28,300 bases of DNA from JBGRQB01 sp041725875 (GTDB lineage: Bacteria > Bacteroidota > Ignavibacteria > Ignavibacteriales > Melioribacteraceae): NCBI GenBank assembly GCA_041725875.1, contig JBGRQB010000033.1, positions 1-28,300 of the forward strand. Direction: 5' to 3'. The notes under the pieces are model-generated. The model was not told the DNA's origin and ran no database searches. It saw nothing but the letters and a program-made list of their open reading frames with translations. Shown piece after piece: positions 5,695 to 14,016 of this stretch; the stretch's first letter is position 1; each line of letters begins with the position of its first letter. The position numbers and the translations under genes are program-made.

Positions 5695-8004
5695 TCAGAT
5701 ATTTTCTGTAGCAAGACTATTGTTTGAATTCTTTTGCTTCACCGAAATTTTTGAATCAAGGAATTTTGGTTTAAAGACAACACAAAATGCCGGAATTACA
5801 ATCAGAGATCCTACTAAACAGGAAAAGATTGAAACAACAACAAGAAATCCGAAGAATTTCACAGGTACAAATCCTGAAACAAAATGAGTTGAAAATCCTA
5901 TGATTACTGAAAGAGCATTAAAGATAATTCCTCTTCCTGTTGTGAGTAGTGTTTTTCTTGCACACTCTGCGTGAGATAAGCCGTTAGCTCTCTCTTCCTT
6001 AAATCGCCACAAAAAGTGAATTGTATAATCGATGCCGACACCAATCATAATGGAAGATAAAAGTGCTGTTATAATGTTTAGTTCAATTCCCATAATTCCC
6101 ATTAAACCAAAAAGAATAACTACTGAAAGCAGCAATGGAATTGTTGCAATTATTCCGCCGTTAAAAGACCTGAACAAGAAAATCATTAATATTGTTACAA
6201 GTATAAAAGCGTAAGTAAGTGAAGAGGTTTGTCCCTCAACAACTTTTTCAGAAGCATCTGCAAAAATTTCTGAGATTCCTCCTATTACAAAAACATCAGG
6301 ATCATCTTTTGTAAGTTCTCTTATCTGGTTAACAACATTTTTTAAAATCGGAGTACTGGTTTTATTTATTCTAGCATTTATAACAGCGTGTTCATAACTG
6401 AAATCCACAAGCTTTTCAAAATCATCAGGGTCGCCGCTCATATTGTATAGTTCGAAATATTGCGCAACCGCATTTCTTGTGTCAGGAATTTTATCATAGA
6501 AAGGTTCGTGTTTATCATTCAGCACGCGACTCATTTGTCGGACAATTCTTGCAATGGACAAAGTATTTCCTATTTCAGGAATTTTAGAAATTCTTTTTTC
6601 GTACCGATCAATTTTTGCGAGCAGTTCAGGATTTTTTATGTCACCTTTAAAGACAACTGAAACAGGATAAAATCCGCCAAGATGTTTGTTTACTATTCTG
6701 GCAGAGGTTGCAACAGGATGTTCTTCCGGATAAAACTTAACAGCATCTGTATCTATTATTACACTGAAAATTCCCGTGCCTGTCAGTAAGGTAAAAATAA
6801 CAACAGAATAGATAATTGTTTTGGGACTTCTCACAACAAAGTTGCTGAAGTAAGTCAGAATATTATCAAGAAGAGATTTTTTTGAACCTTCGGTGAAAAT
6901 TGGTTTTGCATTTTTCAGCATTGAAGTTATTGCAGGAATAAATAACAGACTTAATGCAAGTGCGTAGGTAATTCCGGCTGCAGTAAGAATACCTAATTGT
7001 CCGGCAGGAATTAATATATGATTATTAAGGCAAAGTAAACCAACCATTGTTGTAATGCCGGTAAGGACAATTGGTACGCCCAGACTGCTAAACATAATGC
7101 TTGCAAGTTTTTTATTGGAATAATTATTTCCCTTTGTGTTTTCTTCCTGATATTTTGCAATCATATGAATACCATAATCGTTTGCAACAGCAATGAGAAT
7201 AACCGGAAGAAGAACTGTAAGAACAGTGAAGTCCCAGCCTAAAAGAGGAATTAATCCCATTGAAAAAAGGATTGACATAATTACAACTAAAAATGGAAGC
7301 AGGACTCCTCTTAACTGCTTGAAACAGAAAAATAAAAAGATGAGCATTACAATTAATCCGACCGGAAGAAGTTTTCCTAAGTCTTTCTTCATTGTATTAC
7401 CGGTTTGGAATCGTGTGAAAGGGGTTCCGCCTAAATAGACTTCCTCTTTACCCGGTGTTGATTTAAGGATTTCGTTGACCTTTTCCAGAATGGCTTGATC
7501 GGAAGTTCCGGTTTCGACGGTCCCCATCACAGCAGTTATTGTGAAATCTTCGGAGACCACATTTCCGTATACAATATCATTTTCAATTATATCTTTTTTA
7601 ATTTGTTCAATATCTTTTTTTGTTTTAGGAATTTTTTTCACTGCCGGATCAACAATCATTGCACCATCTTCGCTTTTGATATTTTTTAGTTCAAACAAAG
7701 ACATTATTTTGTCAATCCCTTTTATCTTTTTCATTTCCCGTGAGATTTTTTTTACGCGTTTTAAAGTTTGCGGTTCAAGAACATTATCAGATTTTATTAT
7801 AACCATCATTATTTCTGTTCCGCCAAACAGATTTTCTATTTTGGCTCTGTTAACCCTTGAGGGCATATCATCAGGATAGTATGTTAACATATCTGCATTC
7901 ATTGTGGCTTTTGGAATCTGCATTGCCATAAAAATTGTTACGACTGAAAAAAATATTATAATTGGCCAGCGCAACCGTATAATTAAATTTGAAAACTTTT
8001 TCAT
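5695..8004 (-). CDS. MMPL/RND superfamily exporter (hydrophobe/amphiphile type)
   Basis: This 769-residue inner-membrane transporter has the two-fold RND plan: TM1 at about 13-30, a periplasmic loop of roughly 180 residues, a bundle of about five membrane helices, then a second copy of the same layout. Acidic residues typical of proton relay occur in both halves: D276 in the NDYGIH motif and D659 in the GIDYTIHF motif. The length and loop size fit the MMPL-type lipid exporters (COG1033) rather than the roughly 1,000-residue AcrB pumps, and no membrane-fusion protein is encoded nearby. It starts 28 bp after the outer-membrane gene stop, with AAAGGT as a ribosome site. With the LolA-like and barrel proteins it probably forms an envelope route for a lipid or hydrophobic compound. 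The substrate is unknown. Confidence 0.9.
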   Translation of the reverse strand: MKKFSNLIIRLRWPIIIFFSVVTIFMAMQIPKATMNADMLTYYPDDMPSRVNRAKIENLFGGTEIMMVIIKSDNVLEPQTLKRVKKISREMKKIKGIDKIMSLFELKNIKSEDGAMIVDPAVKKIPKTKKDIEQIKKDIIENDIVYGNVVSEDFTITAVMGTVETGTSDQAILEKVNEILKSTPGKEEVYLGGTPFTRFQTGNTMKKDLGKLLPVGLIVMLIFLFFCFKQLRGVLLPFLVVIMSILFSMGLIPLLGWDFTVLTVLLPVILIAVANDYGIHMIAKYQEENTKGNNYSNKKLASIMFSSLGVPIVLTGITTMVGLLCLNNHILIPAGQLGILTAAGITYALALSLLFIPAITSMLKNAKPIFTEGSKKSLLDNILTYFSNFVVRSPKTIIYSVVIFTLLTGTGIFSVIIDTDAVKFYPEEHPVATSARIVNKHLGGFYPVSVVFKGDIKNPELLAKIDRYEKRISKIPEIGNTLSIARIVRQMSRVLNDKHEPFYDKIPDTRNAVAQYFELYNMSGDPDDFEKLVDFSYEHAVINARINKTSTPILKNVVNQIRELTKDDPDVFVIGGISEIFADASEKVVEGQTSSLTYAFILVTILMIFLFRSFNGGIIATIPLLLSVVILFGLMGIMGIELNIITALLSSIMIGVGIDYTIHFLWRFKEERANGLSHAECARKTLLTTGRGIIFNALSVIIGFSTHFVSGFVPVKFFGFLVVVSIFSCLVGSLIVIPAFCVVFKPKFLDSKISVKQKNSNNSLATENI

Positions 8005-8032
8005 TGTTGTACCTTTATTTATGAATTGAATT

Positions 8033-9340
8033 TTAGAACGAAGCTTTTACTTCCAGAAACAAAGCGCTGGAAGTTTTACTTATTTTATCATACAGAGTAT
8101 TGTCATCACCAAAAAAGAGCTGCGCTCCGCAAGTGACTTCCAAATCGTCTGTTATATCATAGATTATCTTGGGTTTCAAAAAGAGTTCTGAAGAGGTCAG
8201 TTTAGCCTGACCCAAAAGTTCTATTGAAAGAGTTTCGTTAAGTAATTTTACTGAGGGACGAAAAGAAACAGAGTGTGAAATTTCATCTGTGGTTGAAAGA
8301 ATTAATCTGTTCATATTAAGAACATAATTGTTTATCAGATTTGAAAACTCATATGAAAAAAAAATTGGTTTGTTAAAATCATTAACATATTTGCCTAGGT
8401 ACTGGAAAATAAATGACCAGTCGCCCCTCTCAAAATCAACTCCTACTATATATTCAAGTTGTTTACCCGGAGTTGATTCTGTTAAAGTTTTATCGTCAAA
8501 CGGAATGGTATAAGAAAACTCACCTCTTAATCCGTAATTGCCAACTGTTGTTGAAAAGTCGAAACCGAGAACATGACTTCTGTACGGTGATAAAAATATT
8601 TCCGCTTTGTTATCGGGTAAATGATTTACTTTGATTCCGCTTTGCGGGAGAAATCCGTTAAAATAAGAAATACTCCCGTCAATATCGGGATGTTCGTAAT
8701 GCAGTCTGACCGCCACACTGCTTTGCGAAAAATCATGCGATGGGTGATCGGGAGATTTCATTGTAATTTTATCCGGGAGACTCAGATTTTCGAGAGGAAA
8801 GTAGGAGGATTCAAATACAGGAATCCAGATTGCTTCAATGCGAAAAAGATCAAAATTATAAAATCCTCTTAACAGGAAATTTCCTTTTCTTCTGTCATCT
8901 TCTTCCGGCGAAAAAAGAAAAATGTTCATTGGAGTGATATTATTTGTGGGGTTATAGCCGTCAGCTTTTCCCCAGACAACTATCTGCTCACCAATTCTAA
9001 AATCAAAATTATCGAGATAAACATTTACATAAGCTTCATTTAGATTTATATCTATTTCAGAATTTTTGTTCAAAAGACTTTTGTTGAACCGTATATCGGC
9101 GAAAGCATTTCCGAAATCGAACTTGGTCACTTTAATTTTCAGGGCTGCTTCTGCATAAGCTGATTTTGAGTGAATCTTATTGTTTAACGGGTTTTTTCCG
9201 GCATAAATTCCACTTCGGATATATCCGTTAAGTTCATAAGAAGGGGATTGTTGGTTGCCGCTTGTTAATTCATCGAGCAGAGATTGGGCAAAACTTATGT
9301 TTATGAGTAAAAGTAAAATCAGAATATTTAGCTGTTTCAT
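8033..9340 (-). CDS. Outer-membrane beta-barrel protein, DUF1302-like
   Basis: This 435-residue protein has a signal peptide (about 1-19, ending FAQ), alternating hydrophobic beta-strands throughout and a C-terminal LEVKASF strand ending in phenylalanine, the usual outer-membrane insertion signal. The segment RIGEQIVVWGKADGYNPTNNI resembles the RxGxQxVxWG...NP signature of DUF1302-type barrels, which in other bacteria are encoded with RND exporters and LolA-like (DUF1329) proteins. That resemblance and the position directly before the exporter gene make it the likely outer-membrane partner. GAGGAAAT precedes the ATG. A palindrome matching the one at the MarR promoter lies 33-45 bp upstream, with a -7-like TATATTTA (9359-9366), so the gene is probably repressed by the MarR protein. 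The exact family assignment is less certain than the barrel. Confidence 0.75.
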   Translation of the reverse strand: MKQLNILILLLLINISFAQSLLDELTSGNQQSPSYELNGYIRSGIYAGKNPLNNKIHSKSAYAEAALKIKVTKFDFGNAFADIRFNKSLLNKNSEIDINLNEAYVNVYLDNFDFRIGEQIVVWGKADGYNPTNNITPMNIFLFSPEEDDRRKGNFLLRGFYNFDLFRIEAIWIPVFESSYFPLENLSLPDKITMKSPDHPSHDFSQSSVAVRLHYEHPDIDGSISYFNGFLPQSGIKVNHLPDNKAEIFLSPYRSHVLGFDFSTTVGNYGLRGEFSYTIPFDDKTLTESTPGKQLEYIVGVDFERGDWSFIFQYLGKYVNDFNKPIFFSYEFSNLINNYVLNMNRLILSTTDEISHSVSFRPSVKLLNETLSIELLGQAKLTSSELFLKPKIIYDITDDLEVTCGAQLFFGDDNTLYDKISKTSSALFLEVKASF

Positions 9341-9372
9341 TATTTCCTCTAATTATATTAAATATAGTTATT

Positions 9373-9385
9373 AACGAAATTCGTT
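9373..9385. promoter_or_regulatory. Candidate MarR operator upstream of the barrel-exporter operon
   Basis: AACGAA-A-TTCGTT is a perfect 6-bp-arm inverted repeat with one central base. The 12-mer ACGAAATTCGTT recurs on the minus strand at the MarR gene's own promoter (9989-10000). Here it lies 7 bp upstream of a -7-like TATATTTA (9359-9366, minus strand), so a bound repressor would cover the promoter of the outer-membrane gene. Confidence 0.7.
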
Positions 9386-9488
9386 GTAATTGCAGAAAAA
9401 AATATCAAAAAGAGTATCGCATATCGAATAAAACGAAAATCGCTGTAAAATCACAAAATAAAATCGGTAAACAGCACAATATTGCAGA

Positions 9489-9956
9489 TTAATGCTTTAT
9501 TTTACTGTTTGTACCGACGAAGTGCATAATCTTTCCTAATATTTTTTTGAAACTTTCTCTCTCTTCTTCACTTAAAGGAAGCAAAGCAGATTTTACCTGT
9601 TCATAATCTGATTTCTGGTGCATTTCCAGTCGGCTTTTCCCTTTTTCAGTCAGTTCAAGTGAGAAAGATCTCATGTCTCGCGGATTTATAACTCGCTTCA
9701 GATAGCCATTTTTTTCAAGCTTAGCAACAATACTGCTGAGTGTTGTCTGGGGAATATTCAGATAATCTCTAATCTCTTTAAGGATCATATCAGGATTATA
9801 ATAAGCCAATCCCATCAGGTGCATTTCTGCAAATGTAAATTTCTGAATATCATCCGCTCCGTTATCCTGTCGGCGAAACATCATAGCAAAAAGTATCTCG
9901 TGAAACGCTGTGTTCACAACATTAATTTGCTCGTCAAATTTTTTTTCCTGATCCAT
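9489..9956 (-). CDS. MarR-family transcriptional regulator
   Basis: This 155-residue winged-helix regulator has the MarR layout: N-terminal dimerisation helix (about 5-28), recognition region LNIPQTTLSSIVAKLEKNGYL, a wing INPRDMRSFSLELTEKG, and C-terminal dimerisation helices. In the family, a small hydrophobic or phenolic ligand usually releases the repressor. Here two near-identical palindromes, one at its own promoter and one before the outer-membrane gene, are the natural operators. Its promoter reads TTTG-N21-TATATTTC (10014 down to 9982). The gene lies 148 bp upstream of the barrel-exporter-LolA-like series on the same strand and is divergent from the SIMPL gene. It is therefore the likely local controller of the envelope block. 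No sign of damage. Confidence 0.9.
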   Translation of the reverse strand: MDQEKKFDEQINVVNTAFHEILFAMMFRRQDNGADDIQKFTFAEMHLMGLAYYNPDMILKEIRDYLNIPQTTLSSIVAKLEKNGYLKRVINPRDMRSFSLELTEKGKSRLEMHQKSDYEQVKSALLPLSEEERESFKKILGKIMHFVGTNSKIKH

Positions 9957-9981
9957 TCTTTAAACTCATTAAGTGTAAAAA

Positions 9982-10014
9982 GAAATATAACGAATTTCGT
10001 ATTAAAATATCAAA
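9982..10014 (-). promoter_or_regulatory. MarR-gene promoter, -33 TTTG and -7 TATATTTC
   Basis: On the minus strand TTTG (10014-10011) is followed after 21 nt by TATATTTC (9989-9982), a 7/8 match to TAnnTTTG, 26 nt before the ATG at 9956. The candidate operator lies wholly inside the spacer, touching the -7 element. This is the best complete promoter in the window. Confidence 0.6.
9990..10000. promoter_or_regulatory. Candidate MarR operator between divergent marR and SIMPL genes
   Basis: ACGAA-T-TTCGT on the plus strand is a perfect 5-bp-arm inverted repeat. On the minus strand it reads ACGAAATTCGT followed by T, giving the same 12-mer as the site at 9373-9385. It sits in the spacer of the MarR promoter and about 25 bp upstream of the -7 box of the divergent SIMPL gene, so binding could affect both. 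Confidence 0.7.
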
Positions 10015-10024
10015 CCGAAATACT

Positions 10025-10032
10025 TATATTTG
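10025..10032 (+). promoter_or_regulatory. Promoter -7 element TATATTTG for the SIMPL gene
   Basis: TATATTTG is an exact match to TAnnTTTG and lies 37 nt before the ATG at 10069. Because the box overlaps an upstream in-frame TTG, a start at that TTG is unlikely. No clear -33 TTTG is seen at 21-nt spacing, which would suit an activated or repressor-adjusted promoter. Confidence 0.55.
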
Positions 10033-10068
10033 TACACTACAAATTTCACATTAATAATGAGGGTTATA

Positions 10069-10743
10069 ATGAAATCAAAAATTTTGTTGCTGGTAGCGCT
10101 GTTTACAATTATCACTTTTGCCCAGGAAAACAGAAGATATATCAATGTTATGGGAAAAGCTGAAATGAGTGTTCAGGCTGATATGATTAAATCAAAATTT
10201 GATATCAGAGTTGTAAAACCAACTCTTGAAGAAAGCAAAGATATAAATCAGGCAATTACCAAAAGACTTTCAAAAATTCTCGACAGAATGGGAATAGCAA
10301 AATCAGATATAGAAATTACTCCTTTAATTTTCGGAAAAGAATATAGTTACGAGGAAAGAAAAAGAGTACAAAAAGGATTTTATTCTTACACAGCGTTTAA
10401 TGTAAAGATAAAAGATTTAACAAAATATTATAAGCTTATTGATAAAGTAAGCAGAATAGAATCTTTGGAAATGTCGCATTCAACTTTCGGACTTGCAAAA
10501 AAGGACAGCTACAGCGAAAAGATAAGTAGAGAAGCTTTGCTTGCTGCAAAAAAGAAAGCAGAATATATTGCAGAAACTACCGGTGTTAAACTTGGAAAAA
10601 TTTTAGAAATAGATGAACTTGATTCAGGTTACGGATATTCACCTGTTAACAGTTTCCGTGAAATGGGTGCGCGCGGAAAAGAGGTCGCCGGAAGTATTTC
10701 AATTTCTAAAACTATAAGAATTAAGTACCAGATTGCAGATTAA
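10069..10743 (+). CDS. SIMPL-domain (DUF541) secreted protein
   Basis: From the ATG at 10069 the product has 224 residues. It opens with a clean signal peptide (about 1-19, ending FAQ), so it should be periplasmic or surface exposed. The SIMPL pattern is visible: INVMGKAEMSVQADM near the mature N-terminus, and the helix ALLAAKKKAEYIAETTGVKLGKI late in the domain. The family includes E. coli YggE and BP26; members form oligomeric rings and are linked to envelope and oxidative stress, without a defined reaction. A longer reading from a TTG at 10030 is rejected because it overlaps the promoter box and lacks a ribosome site, whereas GAGG lies 9 nt before 10069. The gene is divergent from marR and shares its control region, so it probably belongs to the same regulon. 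Confidence 0.85.
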   Translation: MKSKILLLVALFTIITFAQENRRYINVMGKAEMSVQADMIKSKFDIRVVKPTLEESKDINQAITKRLSKILDRMGIAKSDIEITPLIFGKEYSYEERKRVQKGFYSYTAFNVKIKDLTKYYKLIDKVSRIESLEMSHSTFGLAKKDSYSEKISREALLAAKKKAEYIAETTGVKLGKILEIDELDSGYGYSPVNSFREMGARGKEVAGSISISKTIRIKYQIAD

Positions 10744-10751
10744 TTTATAAA

Positions 10752-10784
10752 GAGTAAAAGGTAATTTAAAATTACCTTTTACTC
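10752..10784. terminator. Long hairpin shared by convergent genes
   Basis: GAGTAAAAGGTAAT (from 10752) pairs perfectly with ATTACCTTTTACTC (ending 10784) around a short TTAAA-type loop. The 3' arm includes the stop codon of the minus-strand FtsX-type gene (10779-10781). It probably ends both the SIMPL transcript and the permease transcript. The T-run lies mostly inside the arm, so efficiency is uncertain. Confidence 0.65.
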
Positions 10785-13166
10785 ATATTTTAAACTTTCC
10801 ACAGGATTTATATACGCAGCTTTAACAGATTGATAACTGATTGTTATTAAGCCCACAAGAAGAGAAATTCCCGCAGCAAAAATAAATGTAAGCAGATTTA
10901 TATCAATTCTGAACGCAAAGTTTTGAAGCCAGTTGTTCATCAGATAATAAGCAAGAGGCCAGGCAATAATATTTGCAATCAAAATTAATTTTATAAATTC
11001 TTTTGAAAGCATCATTACAATACTTGTAACAGAAGCACCAACAACTTTACGAATGCCGATCTCTTTTACTTTTTGCTCAACTGAAAATATTGATAACCCA
11101 AACAAACCTAAGCAGCCGAGAAAGATTGCTATCAAGGCAAAGACGGAAATTGTTTCTGCTGTCTGTGCCTCTTTTTTGTAAAAATTATTTATACGTTTAT
11201 CAAGAAAGTTATATTCGAAAGGATAACCGGGAACCATTTCTTTCCAGATTTTTTCAACTTCTTGTAGTGTACCGGGAATGTTTTTACTTTCAACACTTAA
11301 AACAAATTTTCTGAAAAAGTAAGGATAATAAAACATTACAACAGGTGCTTTGGGAACGCGAAGTGAAGAGTGATGAAAATCTTCCACAACACCGACTATT
11401 TTTCCTTTTATGTTGTTGAATCCCACAAGGTATTCTTTTCCAAGTGCTTCTTCTGCAGAAGCAAAACCGATTTTTGTTGCAACACTTTTGGTAACAACAA
11501 AACTTCTGTTTTTATCATCATTAAAGTCCCGAGATAAAAACCTTCCTGCAATAAGTTTTAGATTAAAGTGGTTCAGATAATCAAAATCGATGCAATTAAT
11601 TTCAGTCTGGAAATCAGATTGTGCTTTAACATAAAAAGAAGTGCTTAATCTGTTATTTATTACAGGTGCCAGACAGGCAGTGACTTTGTTAACATTTTCT
11701 AGTTTACTTAATCTGTCTTTTATAAGTTGATGTTTCTCAACTTTAGTTGCATCGTGTAAAGTAACAACTATATTATGATCGTTTTTAAATCCGAGATTAG
11801 AGTTAAGCATAAAGTTATGTTGTTCTTTAATTACAATCATTCCGGTGATAAGCAGAATACAAATTGCAAACTGAAATACCACAAAAACTTTTCTCAAAAT
11901 ATTTGTTCTCGATTTATTACTTCCCGATTTACCGCCAAGTATTTTTACAGGAATAAATCGGGAGAGATAAAATGCAGGATAAAATCCGGCTGTGATTCCC
12001 AGGAGAATTATAAAAACAAAAATGGAAACAGGAATCCATATATCTGAGAAATAGCTTATTGCAATATTCTTCATGAATAAAGTTGAAAACAGTGGGTTGA
12101 AAACTTCCACAAGTGCAAACGACAACAAAGTTGCAAGAAAAGTAATTACAATTGACTCACTTAAAAACTGAAGTATCAATTGTTTTTTTACAGCACCCAA
12201 AACTTTTCGTATTCCAACCTCTTTTGTGCGCTGAGAAGATTTTGCGGTTGAAAGATTTATATAATTAATAGTAGCAATTGAAAGTATAAATAATCCGATC
12301 AAAGCAACTATGAAGAGTCGGGTAATACTGTTGGTAGTTATATCAGGCGTTTCAACATCTGACTGAAGAAAAATATCTTCAAGCTTTTGATACATTGGTG
12401 TTATTTGCGTAGGTGGAGTTATATCTCTGTATTCGTGAATTATATTTTTAGATTTTTCTTCCAGATCTTCAATTGAAACGTTTGGCTTTAGTAACGCGTA
12501 TGTATAAGATGAAGTGATTAAACCCCAGTTTAATTTGTAGCTGTAGATTTTTTTATCGTGTAAGTTTTTATAAGGAAAAACAAAATCAAATTGTAAATGA
12601 GAGTTTTCAGGTACGTCTTTGAAAATACCAGCGACAGTAAAATTTTTATAATTATCATATCGGATTATTTTTCCAATAGGATCATCTTTTCCAAAATACT
12701 TTTCTGCAATCGATTCACTAATAACAACATTGTCAGGCAAAGTTAAAACTTTTTCAGGATCACCTTTCAGTAATTCAAAAGAGAAAATTGTAAAGAATGT
12801 TGAATCGGCAAATGCAGTTTTATTTTCAAAAAATATTTTGTCATTTCCTTTTATTAATATTTTATCATTTAAAAATATTTTTGCAGTTTTTTCTATTTCA
12901 GGAAATCGGGTTTCAAGTGCTTCGGCAAGCGGGATGTAAGAAACTCCGGCTTTGCTGGTTCCTTTGGCATTTGTAATATTTAATCCAACACGGTATATAC
13001 GATCTTTGTTATTGTGGAACGAATCGTAATTGGTTTCACCCAGAATGTAAAATGCAATAATTAAACAACAGGTTATACCCATTGCCAATCCAAATACATT
13101 TATAAATGTAAAGAGTTTGTTTTTAAGCAGGTTCCGAAAAACAATCTGTATGTAATTTTTGAGCAT
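10779..13166 (-). CDS. FtsX/MacB-type ABC transporter permease, orphan
   Basis: From the ATG at 13166 the protein has 795 residues. A first membrane helix (IFTFINVFGLAMGI region, about 20-40) leads into a large MacB-type periplasmic domain. A first FtsX core of three helices follows (about 275-420), holding the conserved SQRTKEVGIRKVLGA motif. Then come another membrane helix, a second periplasmic domain and a second FtsX core with SVEQKVKEIGIRKVVGA. This duplicated form is common in Bacteroidota and is usually encoded without its own ATPase, as here. Members act in mechanotransmission or efflux of peptides and envelope stress agents. GAGG sits 6 nt before 13166, whereas the longer upstream start has no such signal. 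The gene lies 148 bp downstream of a LytTR regulator on the same strand and may be its target. Confidence 0.88.
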   Translation of the reverse strand: MLKNYIQIVFRNLLKNKLFTFINVFGLAMGITCCLIIAFYILGETNYDSFHNNKDRIYRVGLNITNAKGTSKAGVSYIPLAEALETRFPEIEKTAKIFLNDKILIKGNDKIFFENKTAFADSTFFTIFSFELLKGDPEKVLTLPDNVVISESIAEKYFGKDDPIGKIIRYDNYKNFTVAGIFKDVPENSHLQFDFVFPYKNLHDKKIYSYKLNWGLITSSYTYALLKPNVSIEDLEEKSKNIIHEYRDITPPTQITPMYQKLEDIFLQSDVETPDITTNSITRLFIVALIGLFILSIATINYINLSTAKSSQRTKEVGIRKVLGAVKKQLILQFLSESIVITFLATLLSFALVEVFNPLFSTLFMKNIAISYFSDIWIPVSIFVFIILLGITAGFYPAFYLSRFIPVKILGGKSGSNKSRTNILRKVFVVFQFAICILLITGMIVIKEQHNFMLNSNLGFKNDHNIVVTLHDATKVEKHQLIKDRLSKLENVNKVTACLAPVINNRLSTSFYVKAQSDFQTEINCIDFDYLNHFNLKLIAGRFLSRDFNDDKNRSFVVTKSVATKIGFASAEEALGKEYLVGFNNIKGKIVGVVEDFHHSSLRVPKAPVVMFYYPYFFRKFVLSVESKNIPGTLQEVEKIWKEMVPGYPFEYNFLDKRINNFYKKEAQTAETISVFALIAIFLGCLGLFGLSIFSVEQKVKEIGIRKVVGASVTSIVMMLSKEFIKLILIANIIAWPLAYYLMNNWLQNFAFRIDINLLTFIFAAGISLLVGLITISYQSVKAAYINPVESLKYE

Positions 13167-13276
13167 TGTTAACCTCGATAGTTTTATAATCACCACTATA
13201 AAACAACAAGTGTGCCATACAAAATAGGGAAAACTGCAAGATAAATCAGGGGTTGTTAAAAATGATTATACGTCAG

Positions 13277-13292
13277 CGAACATTTTTGTTCG
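13277..13292. promoter_or_regulatory. CGAAC-N6-GTTCG dyad upstream of the permease gene
   Basis: CGAAC (13277-13281) and GTTCG (13288-13292) form a 5-bp inverted repeat with centre ATTTTT, in the 147-bp gap between the LytTR regulator and the permease. The same arms occur in the larger dyad at 18015-18042 upstream of the operon, there 10 bp apart. It could be an operator for the LytTR protein or a weak hairpin. Confidence 0.3.
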
Positions 13293-13313
13293 TTTTCGGG
13301 CAATTTCAGAAGA

Positions 13314-14015
13314 TTAAATATTAAGCATTTCCAAAATTCTTTTGTAAGAGTTTCTGTTAACAGGAATGCGTTCATCAGTGATAAGTTCTGCTTCATATTT
13401 TCCGCCGCCGTGATTAAGAATCTGTTTTACCTTATCAGTATTAACAGCGTATGACCGATGAATTCGTAAAAACCGGGAGGGGAGATTAAGCATAATTTTT
13501 TCGAGATTTTTATCGTGCAGATGTTTTTTGTTTTGTTCGGAATATATTTCACAATAATGTCCAGAAGCTTTAATGTACAGCACCTGATCAAGATCAATCA
13601 GTTCAATTTTTCCCTGGGTTTTGACTGAAATATAATTAGTGAACCCTGAATTATTTTTAACTGACTCAACAATTCTATCCATTGCGGTTTTGAATCTTTC
13701 TTTTGTAATTGGTTTGCTTATAAAATCAAAAATGCCCAAATCAAAAGCCCGGGCTGCTTCAGATTTATTTGCCGTAATTACGATTGTCTTAAAAGAATGA
13801 GAAATAGTTTCATTAAGCAGATCAAATCCGTCCTGTCCATTTAAATTCAAATCGAGAAAAAGCAAATCATAATTATCTTCTTTTATACAGAGTCTTGCAT
13901 CGTCAAGAGTATGTGAAATTTTTATTTTTGTGATGTCGAGTTTCAGGTAGAGTTTGGTTAAACGTTCAACTCTTTCTGCAATAAGTGTAACATCTTCAAC
14001 AATCAGAATTTTCAT
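13314..14015 (-). CDS. LytTR-family response regulator (second system)
   Basis: This 233-residue regulator has a receiver domain (about 1-118) with the acidic pair E7/D8, phospho-acceptor D55 in LLFLDLNLNG, switch threonine T81 and lysine K101 in FISKPI. A LytTR DNA-binding domain (about 128-231) follows, with the RFLRIHRSYAVN segment. Its ATG is one base after the kinase stop codon (TAA-A-ATG), and its ribosome site AGGAAA lies inside the end of the kinase gene, so the two are translationally coupled and clearly partners. Possible targets are the promoter of its own operon, which carries a dyad with LytTR-like GTTCG half-sites (18015-18042), and the permease downstream. Confidence 0.92.
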   Translation of the reverse strand: MKILIVEDVTLIAERVERLTKLYLKLDITKIKISHTLDDARLCIKEDNYDLLFLDLNLNGQDGFDLLNETISHSFKTIVITANKSEAARAFDLGIFDFISKPITKERFKTAMDRIVESVKNNSGFTNYISVKTQGKIELIDLDQVLYIKASGHYCEIYSEQNKKHLHDKNLEKIMLNLPSRFLRIHRSYAVNTDKVKQILNHGGGKYEAELITDERIPVNRNSYKRILEMLNI

Positions 14016-14016
14016 T

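Noticed and set aside
7193..7879. Plus-strand open frames of 64-112 codons within the exporter gene
   Set aside because: They are antisense shadows of a well-supported RND gene, with no ribosome sites, promoters or recognisable domains.
10030..10068. Upstream TTG start for the SIMPL gene
   Set aside because: The TTG overlaps the TATATTTG promoter box, and the ATG at 10069 has GAGG at good spacing and begins directly with the signal peptide.
9481..10744. 13-bp direct repeat ATTGCAGATTAAT at 9481 and 10732, 1.25 kb apart, as if flanking a mobile element
   Set aside because: The enclosed genes are marR and a SIMPL gene, with no transposase and no terminal inverted repeats. Both copies are at gene 3' ends in AT-rich DNA, so chance is the simpler explanation.
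13167..13196. Longer N-terminus for the FtsX-type permease
   Set aside because: The extra ten residues have no ribosome site, while GAGG lies 6 nt before the ATG at 13166, which gives the usual MLKNY-type family start.
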